Assembly (NCBI RefSeq): GCF_000429045.1
Contig: NZ_AUBC01000015.1
Coordinates: 110,949 to 174,948, forward strand
Origin: Salinarimonas rosea DSM 21201
GTDB lineage: Bacteria > Pseudomonadota > Alphaproteobacteria > Rhizobiales > Beijerinckiaceae
Length of the DNA: 64,000 nucleotides
Direction of reading: 5' to 3'
The notes below the pieces were generated by a model. The model was not told the origin of the DNA. It ran no database searches and saw only the letters and a program-made list of their open reading frames with translations. This document shows positions 35,084 through 45,382 of the stretch, piece after piece. Within the stretch, counting starts at the first letter, position 1; each line of letters begins with the position of its first letter. Made by a program: the position numbers and the translations under genes.

Positions 35084-37204
35084 TCACTCCAGCCGCACCG
35101 AGACCGTGTCCGTCGCGCCGGCCGCGTCGATCACCGTGATGCGGGCGAAGCCGGCGCCGTCGGGGCGCCAGTCGGCCTCGCGCCTCAGGCTCGCCGCGCC
35201 CACCGGCATGCCGTCGACGAGCCAGGTCAGCGGCAGCGCGCCGCCCTGGGCCTTGAGCGCGAGGCGCGGCTCGCGCGCGCCGTCCGCACCGACGAGTCCG
35301 AGATCGACGCGCGCGCCGTCCGGCGGAAAGGCGATGGCGAGGCGCGCGACGGCGGTGGCCGCGATGGTCTTGGGCCGATCGCGGCGGATGTGGCGCAAGG
35401 GGGGCGGCAGGTCGGCGGTGCCGACGAGGAGCGCGTGCGGCGGCACGGCGAGCGGCTGCGGCTCGCGCCCGGTGCGGGCGAAGGCGTCGAAGAGGAGCGG
35501 CGCCGCGGCGTTGCGGCCGGTCAGGCCCGGCGTCGCTCCGCCGTCCGCACGCCCGACCCAGACCACGATCGTCAGGCCCCGGTCGAAGCCCACGGCCCAG
35601 GCGTCGCGAAAGCCGTAGGACGTGCCGGTCTTGTAGGCGATTCGCCCGCCGAGCGCGCTCTCCGGCGCCGGCGCGCCGCGCAGCACGTCGAAGACGTACC
35701 AGGCCGCCACCGGGTCCGCCACGGACGGCGGCGATACGCCGGGGACCGGAGGCTCGTCGGCGCGGGTGGCGAGGATCGGCACCGAGCCGCCGCGGGCGAG
35801 GCCGGCATAGAGGCGCGCGACGTCCTCGAGCGTGATGCCCAGCCCGCCGAGCCCCACCGCGAGCCCCGGCGCGGTCTCCCGCGGCACCACGACCCGCGCG
35901 CCCGCCTGCCGCAGCCGCGCCACGAAGCGAGCCGGTCCGAGCTCGGAGAGCAGCGCCACCGCGGGCACGTTGAGCGATTCCTGGAGCGCGCGGCGCGCGG
36001 TCACCGCGCCCTGGTAGCCGAGGTCGAAGTTCTCCGGCGCGTAGACCCCGTAGCGCACCGGCCGATCCTCCAGGATCGTTTCCGGATGGGCGAGCCCGGT
36101 CTCGAAGGCGAGTGCGTAGATGAAGGGCTTGAGCGCCGAGCCCGGGGAACGCACGGCGCGCGTCATGTCGATCGAGCCGCGCCGGGCGTGGTCGAGATAG
36201 CCGACGGAGCCGACATGGGCGCGCACCGCGCCGGTCGCGTTCTCGACGACGAGGATCGCCGCGGAGAGATCCGGCCCGAGCCGCACCAGCCTGCGGGAGA
36301 CCATCTGCTCGAGCGTCGCCTGGAGCGCGCCGTCGATCGTGAGCCGATGAACGTCCTCGCTCGGCCGCTCGGCGAGGGCGGCGTCCGCCGCGTGGGCCGC
36401 CAGCATCGGGAAGGCGATGCGGCCCTGCGGCACGGGCTCGCGCGAGGCCGCCTCGCGCTCGCGGGCCGTGATCACGCCACGGGCGAGCGCGCGATCGAGG
36501 ACGCGCTCGCGCGCCGCGCGGGCGGCCTCCGGGAAGCGATCGGGCCGGCGGGTCTCGGGGCTCTGCGGCAGGGCGACGAGCAGCGCCGCCTCGGCGTGCG
36601 AGAGCCGCTTGGGCTCGCGCCCGAAATAGGCGAGGCTCGCCGCGCGCACGCCCTCGAGATTGCCGCCGTAGGGCGCGAGCGTGAGGTAGAGGGCGAGGAT
36701 CTCGTCCTTGCCCATCTCGGATTCGATCTCGCCCGCCCGCACGATCTGCCGCAGCTTCGCGGCGAGGCTGCGCTCCGCACGCGGCTCGACGAGGCGCGCG
36801 ACCTGCATCGTCAGCGTCGAGCCGCCCGAGACGATCCGCCCGTTCGCGAGGAACTGCCCCGCCGCGCGGGCGAGCGCGCGACCGTCGACGCCGCCGTGCG
36901 CGCGGAAGCGCGCGTCCTCGTAGGCGAGGAGCATGGCGAGATAGGTCGGATCGACGTCGGCGACGCCGACGGGAAGCCGCCAGCGCCCCTCGGGCGTGGC
37001 GTAGGGGCGCAGCAGCGCCCCGTCGCGATCGAGCACGAGGACGGAGCGCGCCTGTGCGGGCGCGAGATCGAGCGGGCCGAGGGAGGCGGCGAAGTGGCGG
37101 TAGCCGGCCACGCCCGCCGCCCCGGCGAGGCCGATCGCGACCAGCGCGACGGCGAGCGCCCGTGCGAGGAGGCGCGCGCCTCGCCGGCGCAGGAGAGCGC
37201 GCAC
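35084..37204 (-). CDS. pbpC: Penicillin-binding protein 1C (bifunctional)
   Basis: This 706-residue protein has an N-terminal membrane anchor (about residues 15-35) and a glycosyltransferase 51 domain with [16 protein letters not shown] near 92 and [12 protein letters not shown] near 125. The transpeptidase domain has [12 protein letters not shown] near 355, a SLN motif in [11 protein letters not shown] near 410 and [13 protein letters not shown] near 525. The C-terminal 100 residues match the BiPBP_C beta-sandwich. PbpC polymerises and may cross-link peptidoglycan in the periplasm. It lies 13 bp downstream of the alpha-2-macroglobulin gene, the pairing found in E. coli yfhM-pbpC. Confidence 0.94.
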   Translation of the reverse strand: MRALLRRRGARLLARALAVALVAIGLAGAAGVAGYRHFAASLGPLDLAPAQARSVLVLDRDGALLRPYATPEGRWRLPVGVADVDPTYLAMLLAYEDARFRAHGGVDGRALARAAGQFLANGRIVSGGSTLTMQVARLVEPRAERSLAAKLRQIVRAGEIESEMGKDEILALYLTLAPYGGNLEGVRAASLAYFGREPKRLSHAEAALLVALPQSPETRRPDRFPEAARAARERVLDRALARGVITAREREAASREPVPQGRIAFPMLAAHAADAALAERPSEDVHRLTIDGALQATLEQMVSRRLVRLGPDLSAAILVVENATGAVRAHVGSVGYLDHARRGSIDMTRAVRSPGSALKPFIYALAFETGLAHPETILEDRPVRYGVYAPENFDLGYQGAVTARRALQESLNVPAVALLSELGPARFVARLRQAGARVVVPRETAPGLAVGLGGLGITLEDVARLYAGLARGGSVPILATRADEPPVPGVSPPSVADPVAAWYVFDVLRGAPAPESALGGRIAYKTGTSYGFRDAWAVGFDRGLTIVVWVGRADGGATPGLTGRNAAAPLLFDAFARTGREPQPLAVPPHALLVGTADLPPPLRHIRRDRPKTIAATAVARLAIAFPPDGARVDLGLVGADGAREPRLALKAQGGALPLTWLVDGMPVGAASLRREADWRPDGAGFARITVIDAAGATDTVSVRLE

Positions 37205-37217
37205 GCCGCCCCTCCTC

Positions 37218-40200
37218 TCAGCGCGCCGGGAGGACCGTCACCGCGCCCGCGCCCGTGCGGCCGAAGCGCTCGGGACGGTACATGTCCTCCGCGCTGGCCG
37301 GCGGGTGCAGGTAGGTGCCGGGCGTCACGGCGCGCACCATGTAGGCGAGCCGCACGGTGCCGATGCTGCTGCCGAGCGTGTCGAAGGCGGCGACGAAACG
37401 GTCGTCGCGGAACTCGACGCGATCGGGCTCACGCTCCTCGACGAGCCACGGCAGCGCCGAGACGTCGCTGCCGTCGACGAGCGCCGGGTTGTCGATCTCG
37501 AAGCCCGCCGGCAGGCGGTCGACCACGAGGAGCCGCCCGGCGAGCCCGTCGGTCTCGGTCACCTCCAGCACGACGACGAGGCGCGTGTTCTGGGCGACCT
37601 CCGCCGTGTCGACGACGTTGCCCGCGAGGTCGTAGTAGGTGCTCGTGACCGCGTAGCCCTGCTCGAGCGGCGGCTCGGACGAGACCGGGTTGCCGGTCAC
37701 GGTCAGCGCGACGTCGACCGGGCCCGCGCCGGTGTTGCGGATCGCGACACCGCCGTCCGAGAGGGCGGCCGCGTCGTAACCCTCGTAGAGCGGCCCCTGG
37801 TGGGCGGCGCCCGAGACCTCGAGCGTGATGTCCTGCGCCTCCTGCGCGACGCTGCGCGCCGCGACCGCGAGCCAGGCCATCTCCTGCGTGGAGAGCCGCG
37901 GGTTCGCGCTGCTCTCCTCGTCGATCGCCTCCGCGATCCGCCCGATCGCGTCGCCGGCGACGTCCGCCTCGCCCGACAGCGCGAGGATGCCGGCGGCGTC
38001 GCGCAGGCGCGAGCCGTAGTCGGAGCGCCAGCCACGCGCCCGCCCGCCGTCGTCGGCGAGGCCGCGCACGGCGGAGGCGAAGGCCAGCTCGGCGCGACGC
38101 CCGTCGCCGAGCAGCGCCAGCCCCGCGCCGACCTGGGCGCGGGCGAGCGGCGTCTCGAAGGCGTCGAGCCGCGCGTCGGCGAGGTAGCGGAGGTCGCCCA
38201 TCACCGGGCGGCCGTTGCGGGCGAGCACGTAGGCGGCGTAGGCGAGCGCCGTGCCGTCGTCGCCCTCGACCTCGGTCGTGTTGGCGACATGGTTGCGCAG
38301 GCGCTCCAGCGCCCGGTCGAGCGCCGCCTGCGGCGCCTCGAAGCCCTCCTCCCGGGCGCGGGTGAGGAAGTCCGTCGCGTAGGCCGTGAGCCAGAGGTCG
38401 TCGTATCCCCGCGCCGACCACAGGCCGAAGGAGCCCGACGACGTCTGCCGCCCGAGCACGCGCGCGACCACGTCGCGGATCGTCTCCTCGCGGTCGCGCG
38501 GCAGCTCCAGCGCCTCGGGCCCGACGAGGCTTCCGGCGTAGAGGAGCGGCAGCGCCTGGGAGACGAGCTGCTCGGTGCAGCCGTAGGGATAGCGCGCGAG
38601 CGCCTGGATCATGCCCGGCGGGTCGAGCCGCGCGATCGGCGTCACGGCGACGCCGACGAGGCCGGTGCCGGGCTGGATGTCGGCGAGGAGATCGGTGGTC
38701 ACGCGCAGGCTCTCGCCGGGCGCGAGCCGCGCGATCTCGCGGCGCACGACGCCGTCGGTCCCGGGAGAGACCGGGAAGGCCACGTCCTGCTGGAGCGAGA
38801 GCCCGTCCGGCCCGGTCAGCGTCAGCGACACGCCGGAAGCGCCGGGATCGCCGGCGCTCAGCGGGAAGGTCGCCGCGCCGCGCGCGCCCTCGGCGAGCGT
38901 CACCTCGGCGAGGCGTCGGCCGACGGGGATGTCCACCGAGCCGAGCGGCAGCGCCTCGATCGTGTAGGTCCCGGGTGCGCCGGAGACGTTGTCGAGGCGC
39001 ACGTGCAGGCGGCTCTCGTCGCCGGCGTTGAGGAAGCGCGGCGCGGTCGCCGCGACGACGACGGGGTCGCGCACGAGGACGTCGGCGGAGGCGTCGCCCA
39101 CCTTGCCCGCGGACCAGGCGACGCCCATCACGCGCACCGTGCCGTTGAAGGCGGGGATGGCGAAGTCGACGCTCGCCGTCCCGTCCGGCCCGACCGCGAC
39201 GATGCCGGAGAACAGGGCCAGCGGCGGCTGGTCCGGCGGCGGGGCGGCGAGGCCGGCGGGCGCGGCATCGCCGCCCGAGCGAATGGCGCCGCGGGTCCCC
39301 TGCATGCCGTCGATGAGGTAGCCGTAGAGATCGCGCACCTCGGCGCCGAGACGCGTCTGGCCGAGGAAGAACTCGGTCGCGTCCGGCGCCTGGTAGTCCG
39401 TCAGCGCCAGGATGCCGACGTCGACGGCGGCGAGCACCACGTGCGCGCTCTCGCCGGGGGCGAGGCCGTCGAGCCGCACGGGCACCGTCAGCGTCCCGCG
39501 CGGGCGGATCTCGTCGGGCGGCGCGAGCGTCATGGCGAGGTCGCGCGCCTCGCGGTCGACGGAGAACCAGGCGAGCCCCATGGCGCGGCCCGGCTGGCGG
39601 CGCGCCGCCGCGTCCAGCGGACGGTGGGCGATCGCCACGAGGTAGGCGCCCGCGCCCCAGTCCGGCGAGACGACGAGCTCGGCGCGCGTCCCCTCCCCCG
39701 TCACGGCGATCGTCTCCAGGGCGTGCACCCGGTCCGAGACGACGGCGAGCGTCGCCGTGCCCTCGAAGGCGGCGTCGATCGTCGCGACGAGCGTATCGCC
39801 GGCTTCGTAGGCCGCCTTGTCCAGCGTCAGCGGCAGGAGGTCGGGCGCACGCGCCGTCGCGTCGCCGGACCAGCCGACGTCGAACGTCACGCTGGTCGGC
39901 AGCACCGCCGGGTCGGCGGCGACCACCTCGAGACGATGCGTGCCCCAGGAGACCGGCGCCTCGATGCGCGCCGGCGCGTCGGGCGAGAGCGCGAGCGTGC
40001 CGCTCGCGATGCGCTCGGTCGTAGTGACCGGCTCGAATCCCCATTCGCCGCCGCTCCGGTACCATTGGTAGCGGCGTTCGATCTTCAGCAGGTTCCAGCT
40101 GGCCTCGCCCGCGAGCCGCGAGCCGTCCGGCCGCGCGGCGACGACGTCGAAGGCCGCGAGGTCGCCCTCGGCGAGGTCGCTCTCGAGCGGCTTCACGCCG

Positions 40201-42479
40201 ATCACCGGCGCGTCCGGCAGTATCGGCAGGGTGAGGCTGCGGGACACCGCGCGTCCGCCGGGCTCCGCGACGCGCAGCGTGATCTCGGCCGCGAGAGGCC
40301 GCGCCGCGGCGGGCGCCGGCACGGGCACCGTGACGCTCGCCGATCCGTCGGGGCCCGTCGTCCCGTCCTCCGGCAGCGCCGCGTAGGCGCCCTCCACGGG
40401 CTCGTCCGAGAGGCCGACGACGAAACCCTCGAGGCCGGGCACCGCGCTCGCCTCGGCCGCGGAGACCGAGACCTCGCCCGAGATCGCGAGATCGGCGCCG
40501 GGCGCGCCGAACAGATAGCGCGCGGCGATGTCGACGACGGCGGGGGCGCCCGCGGCCAGCGCGGCATCGGCCGGGGTGAGCTCGAGCGCGATGCGCTCGG
40601 GGACGTAGTCCTCCACGAGGAACGCCGCCTCGCCGATCGCCGGCGCCTTGGGGTCGACGTGCGCGCTCACCCGCCAGGTGCCGGGCATGGCGTCGTCGAG
40701 GAGCGCCAGGGTGTGGACCCGTCCGCCGTCGCCCGCATCGCGGGTGAGGATGCGGGTGTGCTCCAGGCCGTCGGGACGGCGCACGACGAGGGTGAGCGGG
40801 ACCGCGGGGACCGCCCGCGCCGCGCCGTCGCGCAGGAGCGCGGTGAGGTGAACCTCCTCGCCCGAGCGGTAGACGCCGCGCTCGGGGAAGACCATCGCCT
40901 CGATCGGCCCCGCCGGCGGGCGGCCGGCGACGCCGCGGTCGGTCAGGTCGAAGGGCGCCTGGCCGAGGTCGAGGAAGCCGTAGTCGCCGCCGATCTCGGC
41001 GGTGACCATGCCGGCCCCGAGCCCCTCCGAGCCGCGGGCGAGGCCCGGGTCGAAGCGCGCGTGGCCGGCCTCGTCGGTCGTGAGCTCGCCCAGGACGTCG
41101 TTGTTGCGCGCCACCAGCCGCACGCGCGCGCCCGCGACGGGCTCGGCGCTCGCCAGCGAGCGGACGAGCACGTGCACGCCGTCGCTCGCCGAGAACGCGG
41201 TCAGGCCGACGTCGGAGACGACGAACCATTGCGTGGCGCGGGTATTCCAGTCGTCGTCGGGAGCGACGGAGGCGTCGGGCCGCGCCGTCATGACGTAGAC
41301 GCCGGGCTCGAGCGCGCCGACCGCCTCCGAGACGGGGAAGGCGGTGACCACGTCGACGTTGCGCTCCACGGCGACGTCGAGCGTGCCCGACCAGATCGGC
41401 GCGCCGCGCTCGTCCGCGATGCGCTCCTCCGTCCAGCTGGAGATCTGGTCGAGGAAGTCGCCGCCGCGCAGCGTCGGCAGGAGGTTGCGGTCGCCGATGC
41501 GGTAGATGGCGATCGCGACCGCGTCCGTGTTCGTCGAGACGACCGGGATGCCCTCCTGGCCCAGCCGCGGCAGGACGTAGTTGCGGCCCGTGAACCGTGC
41601 CTGGGGCGCCCGGTCGCGGATGTAGACCTCGTAATCGGCGGCGCGCTCCAGCACCTCGTCGACCGTCGAGGGAATGCCGGGCCGCAGCACGATCGCGTAG
41701 CGCTCGCCGTGGACGAGACCGTCCACGCAGGCCTCGCTGCCCTCGCTCGTCACCGCGAAGCCGCTCGCGCCGGCGACGGCGACGTAGGGCGTCAGGTCGA
41801 CGCCCGGCGGCAGCGTCTCCGAGAAGACGAAGCAGACCCGCGGCGCGGGCGTGTCCGACTCGACCCGGTAATCGAGGACGCGGAAGCCGTGGCGGGCGCG
41901 CAGGAAGTCGTGGACGTTCTGCACGGCGGGGACGGCGCGCGTCGCGAGGCTCGCCTTGTAGGCCGTGAGCGCGTCGCGCCACATCTCGCGTGCGGCGAAC
42001 GCCTCGCCCAGCGCGGCGAGGGCGTCGGCCGCCTCGACGTCGTCCTCCGCATGGCCGTAGGCGATGTAGGCCGCGACGGTGGCGCGCTCGCGCAGCTGCC
42101 AGCGCTCGTTCCAGTCCTCGTAGGGCACGGCGAGCGCGGCGCGGGCGTAGGCGCTCCAGAGCGTGTAGCTGTCCGGGTTGACCTGGACCGCCTGGGCGAA
42201 GCTCCACAGCGCGTCGCGCGGCGCTCCGGCGGCGAGGAAGCCGCGGCCCTCGACCAGCAGCTCCCGGCTCGAGCGATCGGGCCGCGGCGTCTCCTGCGCG
42301 ATCTGCGCCTCGACCTGGCGCGTCGTCGCGGCGAGCGCGGCGTTCTCGTAGGCGCGCGTCTGCGCCGCGACGGCCGACGGCGCCAGCGAGGAGAGGGCGA
42401 GCCAGGCGAGCGCCAGCGCGCAGAGGGCACGAGCGGCGAGCGAGCGGGCGAGCGCGGGGGCGAGCGCGGGAGCGATCAT
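37218..42479 (-). CDS. Bacterial alpha-2-macroglobulin (YfhM-like)
   Basis: This 1753-residue envelope protein has a signal peptide ending near SAVAAQ (about residue 39) and a series of macroglobulin-like domains. Around residue 1300 the thioester site is YPYGCTEQLVSQALPLLYAG, with the Cys and Gln that form the bait-trap bond. After it comes an alpha/alpha toroid of repeats. Bacterial forms trap foreign proteases in the periplasm and work alongside PbpC, whose gene follows. Unlike E. coli YfhM, no lipobox Cys follows the signal peptide, so this one may be soluble or anchored differently. The N-terminal part includes a TPR-like stretch (ALWSFAQAVQVNPDSYTLW). Confidence 0.92.
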   Translation of the reverse strand: MIAPALAPALARSLAARALCALALAWLALSSLAPSAVAAQTRAYENAALAATTRQVEAQIAQETPRPDRSSRELLVEGRGFLAAGAPRDALWSFAQAVQVNPDSYTLWSAYARAALAVPYEDWNERWQLRERATVAAYIAYGHAEDDVEAADALAALGEAFAAREMWRDALTAYKASLATRAVPAVQNVHDFLRARHGFRVLDYRVESDTPAPRVCFVFSETLPPGVDLTPYVAVAGASGFAVTSEGSEACVDGLVHGERYAIVLRPGIPSTVDEVLERAADYEVYIRDRAPQARFTGRNYVLPRLGQEGIPVVSTNTDAVAIAIYRIGDRNLLPTLRGGDFLDQISSWTEERIADERGAPIWSGTLDVAVERNVDVVTAFPVSEAVGALEPGVYVMTARPDASVAPDDDWNTRATQWFVVSDVGLTAFSASDGVHVLVRSLASAEPVAGARVRLVARNNDVLGELTTDEAGHARFDPGLARGSEGLGAGMVTAEIGGDYGFLDLGQAPFDLTDRGVAGRPPAGPIEAMVFPERGVYRSGEEVHLTALLRDGAARAVPAVPLTLVVRRPDGLEHTRILTRDAGDGGRVHTLALLDDAMPGTWRVSAHVDPKAPAIGEAAFLVEDYVPERIALELTPADAALAAGAPAVVDIAARYLFGAPGADLAISGEVSVSAAEASAVPGLEGFVVGLSDEPVEGAYAALPEDGTTGPDGSASVTVPVPAPAAARPLAAEITLRVAEPGGRAVSRSLTLPILPDAPVIGVKPLESDLAEGDLAAFDVVAARPDGSRLAGEASWNLLKIERRYQWYRSGGEWGFEPVTTTERIASGTLALSPDAPARIEAPVSWGTHRLEVVAADPAVLPTSVTFDVGWSGDATARAPDLLPLTLDKAAYEAGDTLVATIDAAFEGTATLAVVSDRVHALETIAVTGEGTRAELVVSPDWGAGAYLVAIAHRPLDAAARRQPGRAMGLAWFSVDREARDLAMTLAPPDEIRPRGTLTVPVRLDGLAPGESAHVVLAAVDVGILALTDYQAPDATEFFLGQTRLGAEVRDLYGYLIDGMQGTRGAIRSGGDAAPAGLAAPPPDQPPLALFSGIVAVGPDGTASVDFAIPAFNGTVRVMGVAWSAGKVGDASADVLVRDPVVVAATAPRFLNAGDESRLHVRLDNVSGAPGTYTIEALPLGSVDIPVGRRLAEVTLAEGARGAATFPLSAGDPGASGVSLTLTGPDGLSLQQDVAFPVSPGTDGVVRREIARLAPGESLRVTTDLLADIQPGTGLVGVAVTPIARLDPPGMIQALARYPYGCTEQLVSQALPLLYAGSLVGPEALELPRDREETIRDVVARVLGRQTSSGSFGLWSARGYDDLWLTAYATDFLTRAREEGFEAPQAALDRALERLRNHVANTTEVEGDDGTALAYAAYVLARNGRPVMGDLRYLADARLDAFETPLARAQVGAGLALLGDGRRAELAFASAVRGLADDGGRARGWRSDYGSRLRDAAGILALSGEADVAGDAIGRIAEAIDEESSANPRLSTQEMAWLAVAARSVAQEAQDITLEVSGAAHQGPLYEGYDAAALSDGGVAIRNTGAGPVDVALTVTGNPVSSEPPLEQGYAVTSTYYDLAGNVVDTAEVAQNTRLVVVLEVTETDGLAGRLLVVDRLPAGFEIDNPALVDGSDVSALPWLVEEREPDRVEFRDDRFVAAFDTLGSSIGTVRLAYMVRAVTPGTYLHPPASAEDMYRPERFGRTGAGAVTVLPAR

Positions 42480-42696
42480 GGCGGTGCCTCTGGCGAGCGG
42501 GTGTCCGCGAGCTTACCAGCCGGAAGCCGTGCCCGGGAGCGCATCCGCATTCGCCCGGATGCGCTCGGATGCACTCCCGGGCGTGCAGGACGCGCGCACC
42601 GGAAGGCCCGACGCGACGCCGCGCCCGTCGCTCGCAGCGAGGCTTCCCCCTGGACTTGTCGCGGCGCAATCGCCATAAGGACGCGCACGAGGGACG

Positions 42697-43116
42697 ATGC
42701 GCATGACCTTCAAGCAGTTCATCACCGAGTTCTTCACCTGGTGGAACGGGCAGACGCTCGGCACCCGGCTGACGATCCGCCGCTACGGCGAGTTCGTGGG
42801 CCGGGACGAGTTCGGCAACACGTACTATCGCGACAAGCGCGGAAAGATCGACGGCTACGGCTACGAGCGCCGCTACGTCGTCTACAACGGCCTCGCCGAT
42901 GCCTCGCGCACGCCGATGGAGTGGCGGATGTGGCTGTGCCACACCTACCCCACTCCGCCCTCCGAGGAGGACTACACGCCCCGCGCCTGGCAGAAGCCGC
43001 ACGAGGAGAACCTCACCGGCACCGCCCGCGCCTACCGCCCCCGCGGGTCGACGCTCTCGGAAGGCCGCCGCCCCGCGGCGACCGGCGACTACGTGGCCTG
43101 GACGCCGGGTGACTGA
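42697..43116 (+). CDS. NDUFA12-family complex I accessory subunit
   Basis: This 139-residue protein is of the NDUFA12/B17.2 family, an accessory subunit of NADH:quinone oxidoreductase found in alphaproteobacteria and mitochondria. Marks are [20 protein letters not shown] near residue 22, [20 protein letters not shown] and the block [20 protein letters not shown] near 69. The second in-frame ATG (42,703, MTFKQF) is an equally possible start. The DUF2155 gene follows, as it does in many Hyphomicrobiales. Confidence 0.92.
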   Translation: MRMTFKQFITEFFTWWNGQTLGTRLTIRRYGEFVGRDEFGNTYYRDKRGKIDGYGYERRYVVYNGLADASRTPMEWRMWLCHTYPTPPSEEDYTPRAWQKPHEENLTGTARAYRPRGSTLSEGRRPAATGDYVAWTPGD

Positions 43117-43233
43117 GGCGGCCTGCGATCGAGGCGACGCCCCGCCCGCCTCGTTTCCGTCGCGATCCGCACGGATGGAGAGGGCGGGAGGCGCCTTCTC
43201 TCCCCGCCTCCCGACGCCGGGCCCGTGATTCCC

Positions 43234-43725
43234 ATGCGCAGACCGCACCGCCACCGCACGCTCGCCCTCGCCGCCTGCGCCCTCCCTGCGATCGCCTTCG
43301 CGCTCGCGGCCTCGCCGGCGTCGGCGCAGAAGATCGAGAACCCGATCGCAGTGTTCTCGGGGCTCGACAAGATCACGGGACGAATCATCAGCTTCGAGGC
43401 GGGGATCGACGAGACGGTGCAGTTCGGTGCGCTGCAGCTCACCGCACGCGTCTGCTACACGCGCCCGCCCACCGAGAGCCCGAACACGACGAGCTTCATC
43501 GAGGTGGACGAGCTCTCCCTCGACGGTGCCCTCGCGCGCATCTTCACCGGCTGGATCTACGCCAACTCGCCGGGGCTCAACGCGATCGAGCATCCGGTCT
43601 ACGACATCTGGCTCGTCGACTGCCTGCCCGCCCCGGCCGCCGAGATCGCGGAGGAGGACCGCGGTCCCGACCGCGCCGGCACGCTGGCAGAGCACCCGCT
43701 GCCGCCGCCGCGCCCCGCGCTCTGA
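43234..43725 (+). CDS. DUF2155 periplasmic protein
   Basis: This 163-residue exported protein has a signal peptide (cleavage near ASAQK) and the DUF2155 core [67 protein letters not shown]. The C-terminus is Pro/Glu-rich. Its role is unknown, but it is a regular neighbour of NDUFA12. ATG 43234 is taken; a GTG nine bases upstream is possible. Confidence 0.88.
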   Translation: MRRPHRHRTLALAACALPAIAFALAASPASAQKIENPIAVFSGLDKITGRIISFEAGIDETVQFGALQLTARVCYTRPPTESPNTTSFIEVDELSLDGALARIFTGWIYANSPGLNAIEHPVYDIWLVDCLPAPAAEIAEEDRGPDRAGTLAEHPLPPPRPAL

Positions 43726-44087
43726 GCCGGAGTCGCGTGCGCCGAGACGATCGCGCGCGGCACGCGCGTTCGGCAAAGCCTCGGTGTCCGTCGCCGCCGT
43801 CGCACTTCGCCGCACGCCCGGTCGTCGACCTCGCAATCCAGGGCGTCTGCTCAAAGAGGGCTCGGGGGTTTGGGGCGCCGGGCGCGATGCCGCGGCTTCG
43901 CGGAGGGGTTTGCGGGGGCATCGCGCGTTCCTATCTACCGAGCGCGCCCGGGACGGGCACGGGACACGAGGGCAGGCAGATCGTGAGCGAGGCCGGACAG
44001 CGCGATGGCGCCTCTCAGCCCGCCGCGCGCGAGCCCGATGCTCCGCTCGCGCGGACGCGCGAAGCGCACACGCCCGTCGAGGAAGCG

Positions 44088-44480
44088 ATGGAGAGCCTGA
44101 CGCTCCCCTCCTGGGCGCGCTGGACGCTCTTCCTGCTCGGCTTCGTCTTCGTCGGGATCGGCGCGCTCGGGGTCGTGCTCCCGCTCCTGCCCGGCGTCGT
44201 CTTCCTGCTCGCCGCCGCGGCCTGCTTCGCGCGCTCCTCGCCGCGCTTCGAGCGCTGGCTCCTGGGGCACCCGCGGCTCGGCCCGCCGGTCGTCACCTGG
44301 CGGCGCACCGGCGCGATCCCGCGCCATGCCAAGGCGGCCGCGGTGCTCGGCATGGGCGCCTCGCTCCTGGTGATGGCGATCGCCGGCGCGCCGACGATCG
44401 CGATCGTTCCCGTGGCCGTCGTGATGCTCGCCTGCGCGGCCTACATCCTCGGCCGGCCGGACGCGCCGCGGGCGGGGTGA
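44088..44480 (+). CDS. DUF454/YbaN-family inner membrane protein
   Basis: This predicted 130-residue membrane protein has the YbaN block [22 protein letters not shown] near residue 12, then [21 protein letters not shown] near 45 and two C-terminal hydrophobic helices. The function of YbaN is unknown. The ATG at 44088 has GAGGAAGCG just upstream; a GTG at 43983 in the same frame would add a 35-residue polar tail. It is the last core-type gene before the IS66 insertion. Confidence 0.85.
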   Translation: MESLTLPSWARWTLFLLGFVFVGIGALGVVLPLLPGVVFLLAAAACFARSSPRFERWLLGHPRLGPPVVTWRRTGAIPRHAKAAAVLGMGASLLVMAIAGAPTIAIVPVAVVMLACAAYILGRPDAPRAG

Positions 44481-44776
44481 CTATCCGCGTAAAATAATGG
44501 TTGGACTCGAGCCTGAGACAAAACAATAGGTTCGCGCATAATGGAACGCGGAGCGGATAACGAAAGTTTGGACGGTAAGCCCTTCGACATGGCGCTGGCC
44601 CGCCAATCAAGAAAAATAAAGTTTGGACGACTGAACCGCGCCTTATGTGGATGCCCCGTAAGCGGTGTCTCCGGCGCACCTTCCTTGCCGAGAGCTGATG
44701 GGCGAGTCTCCCCGTCCAATGGTGGATTGGAGATCGTTTCGTGTCTGGACTTGAGCCTACGCTCTAGCCGGAGCGC

Positions 44777-45382
44777 GTGGTGCGCCGGCTGGAGGTGATC
44801 AACGGCGCGGGTGGCCGCCGGCGCTGGAGCGCGGACGAGAAGGCCGGGATCGTCGCCGAGACGCTCGAGCCGGGCGCGGTCGTGTCCGAGGTCGCGCGCC
44901 GGCATGGCCTAACCCCGCAGCAGGTGTTCACGTGGCGCCGCGAGGCGCGCCTGGCGACCGAGGCCGGCGTCGCTGAGGGCGACGATCGGCCCGCCTTCGT
45001 GCCGGCGGTCCTGGAAGCCACGTCGCCCGAGCCGACGAAGCCGGGCGACCGCAGAGCTCGGGCGCCTCGGGCCGGACGGGGCGCCGTGCCGATCGAGCTG
45101 GAGATCGACGGGGTGGTCGTGAGGATTGGGCGCGGTGCGGACGCCGCGACGGTCGCTGCGGTAGCTGCATCTCGGGCTCGAGGAGATCGAGCAGGCCGAA
45201 GCGGAGGCGAGCGCGCGGGCCGAGGATCAGGCGCCGGCCGAACAGGCGACGCGCGCGGCGGCGCGAAAAGCGCCGGAGCGGCCTTCTTCAGAAGGCCGCT
45301 CCGGCGCCTCAAAACACCACATCAACCAGCGAGGGGGTCAGGTCCTCGTGAGGAAAGGGGGTCAGTTCCGGCTGACGCTTGA
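44777..45382 (+). pseudogene. IS66 TnpA-like gene run into tnpC remnant
   Basis: The first 130 or so codons encode a typical IS66 TnpA: RRWSADEKAGIVAETLEPG, the helix-turn-helix VSEVARRHGLTPQQVFTWRR and the closing IGRGADAATVAAV. A normal TnpA would stop soon after this. Here the frame instead runs into out-of-frame tnpC sequence to 45,382 because tnpB and the junction have been deleted. The start GTG in CGCGTGGTGCGCCGG is the usual one. Confidence 0.75.

Noticed and set aside
37305..43854. Frames of 1,900-2,100 codons overlapping the alpha-2-macroglobulin gene in other frames
   Set aside because: The coding frame has a signal peptide and thioester motif. The alternatives are low-complexity and cross gene borders.
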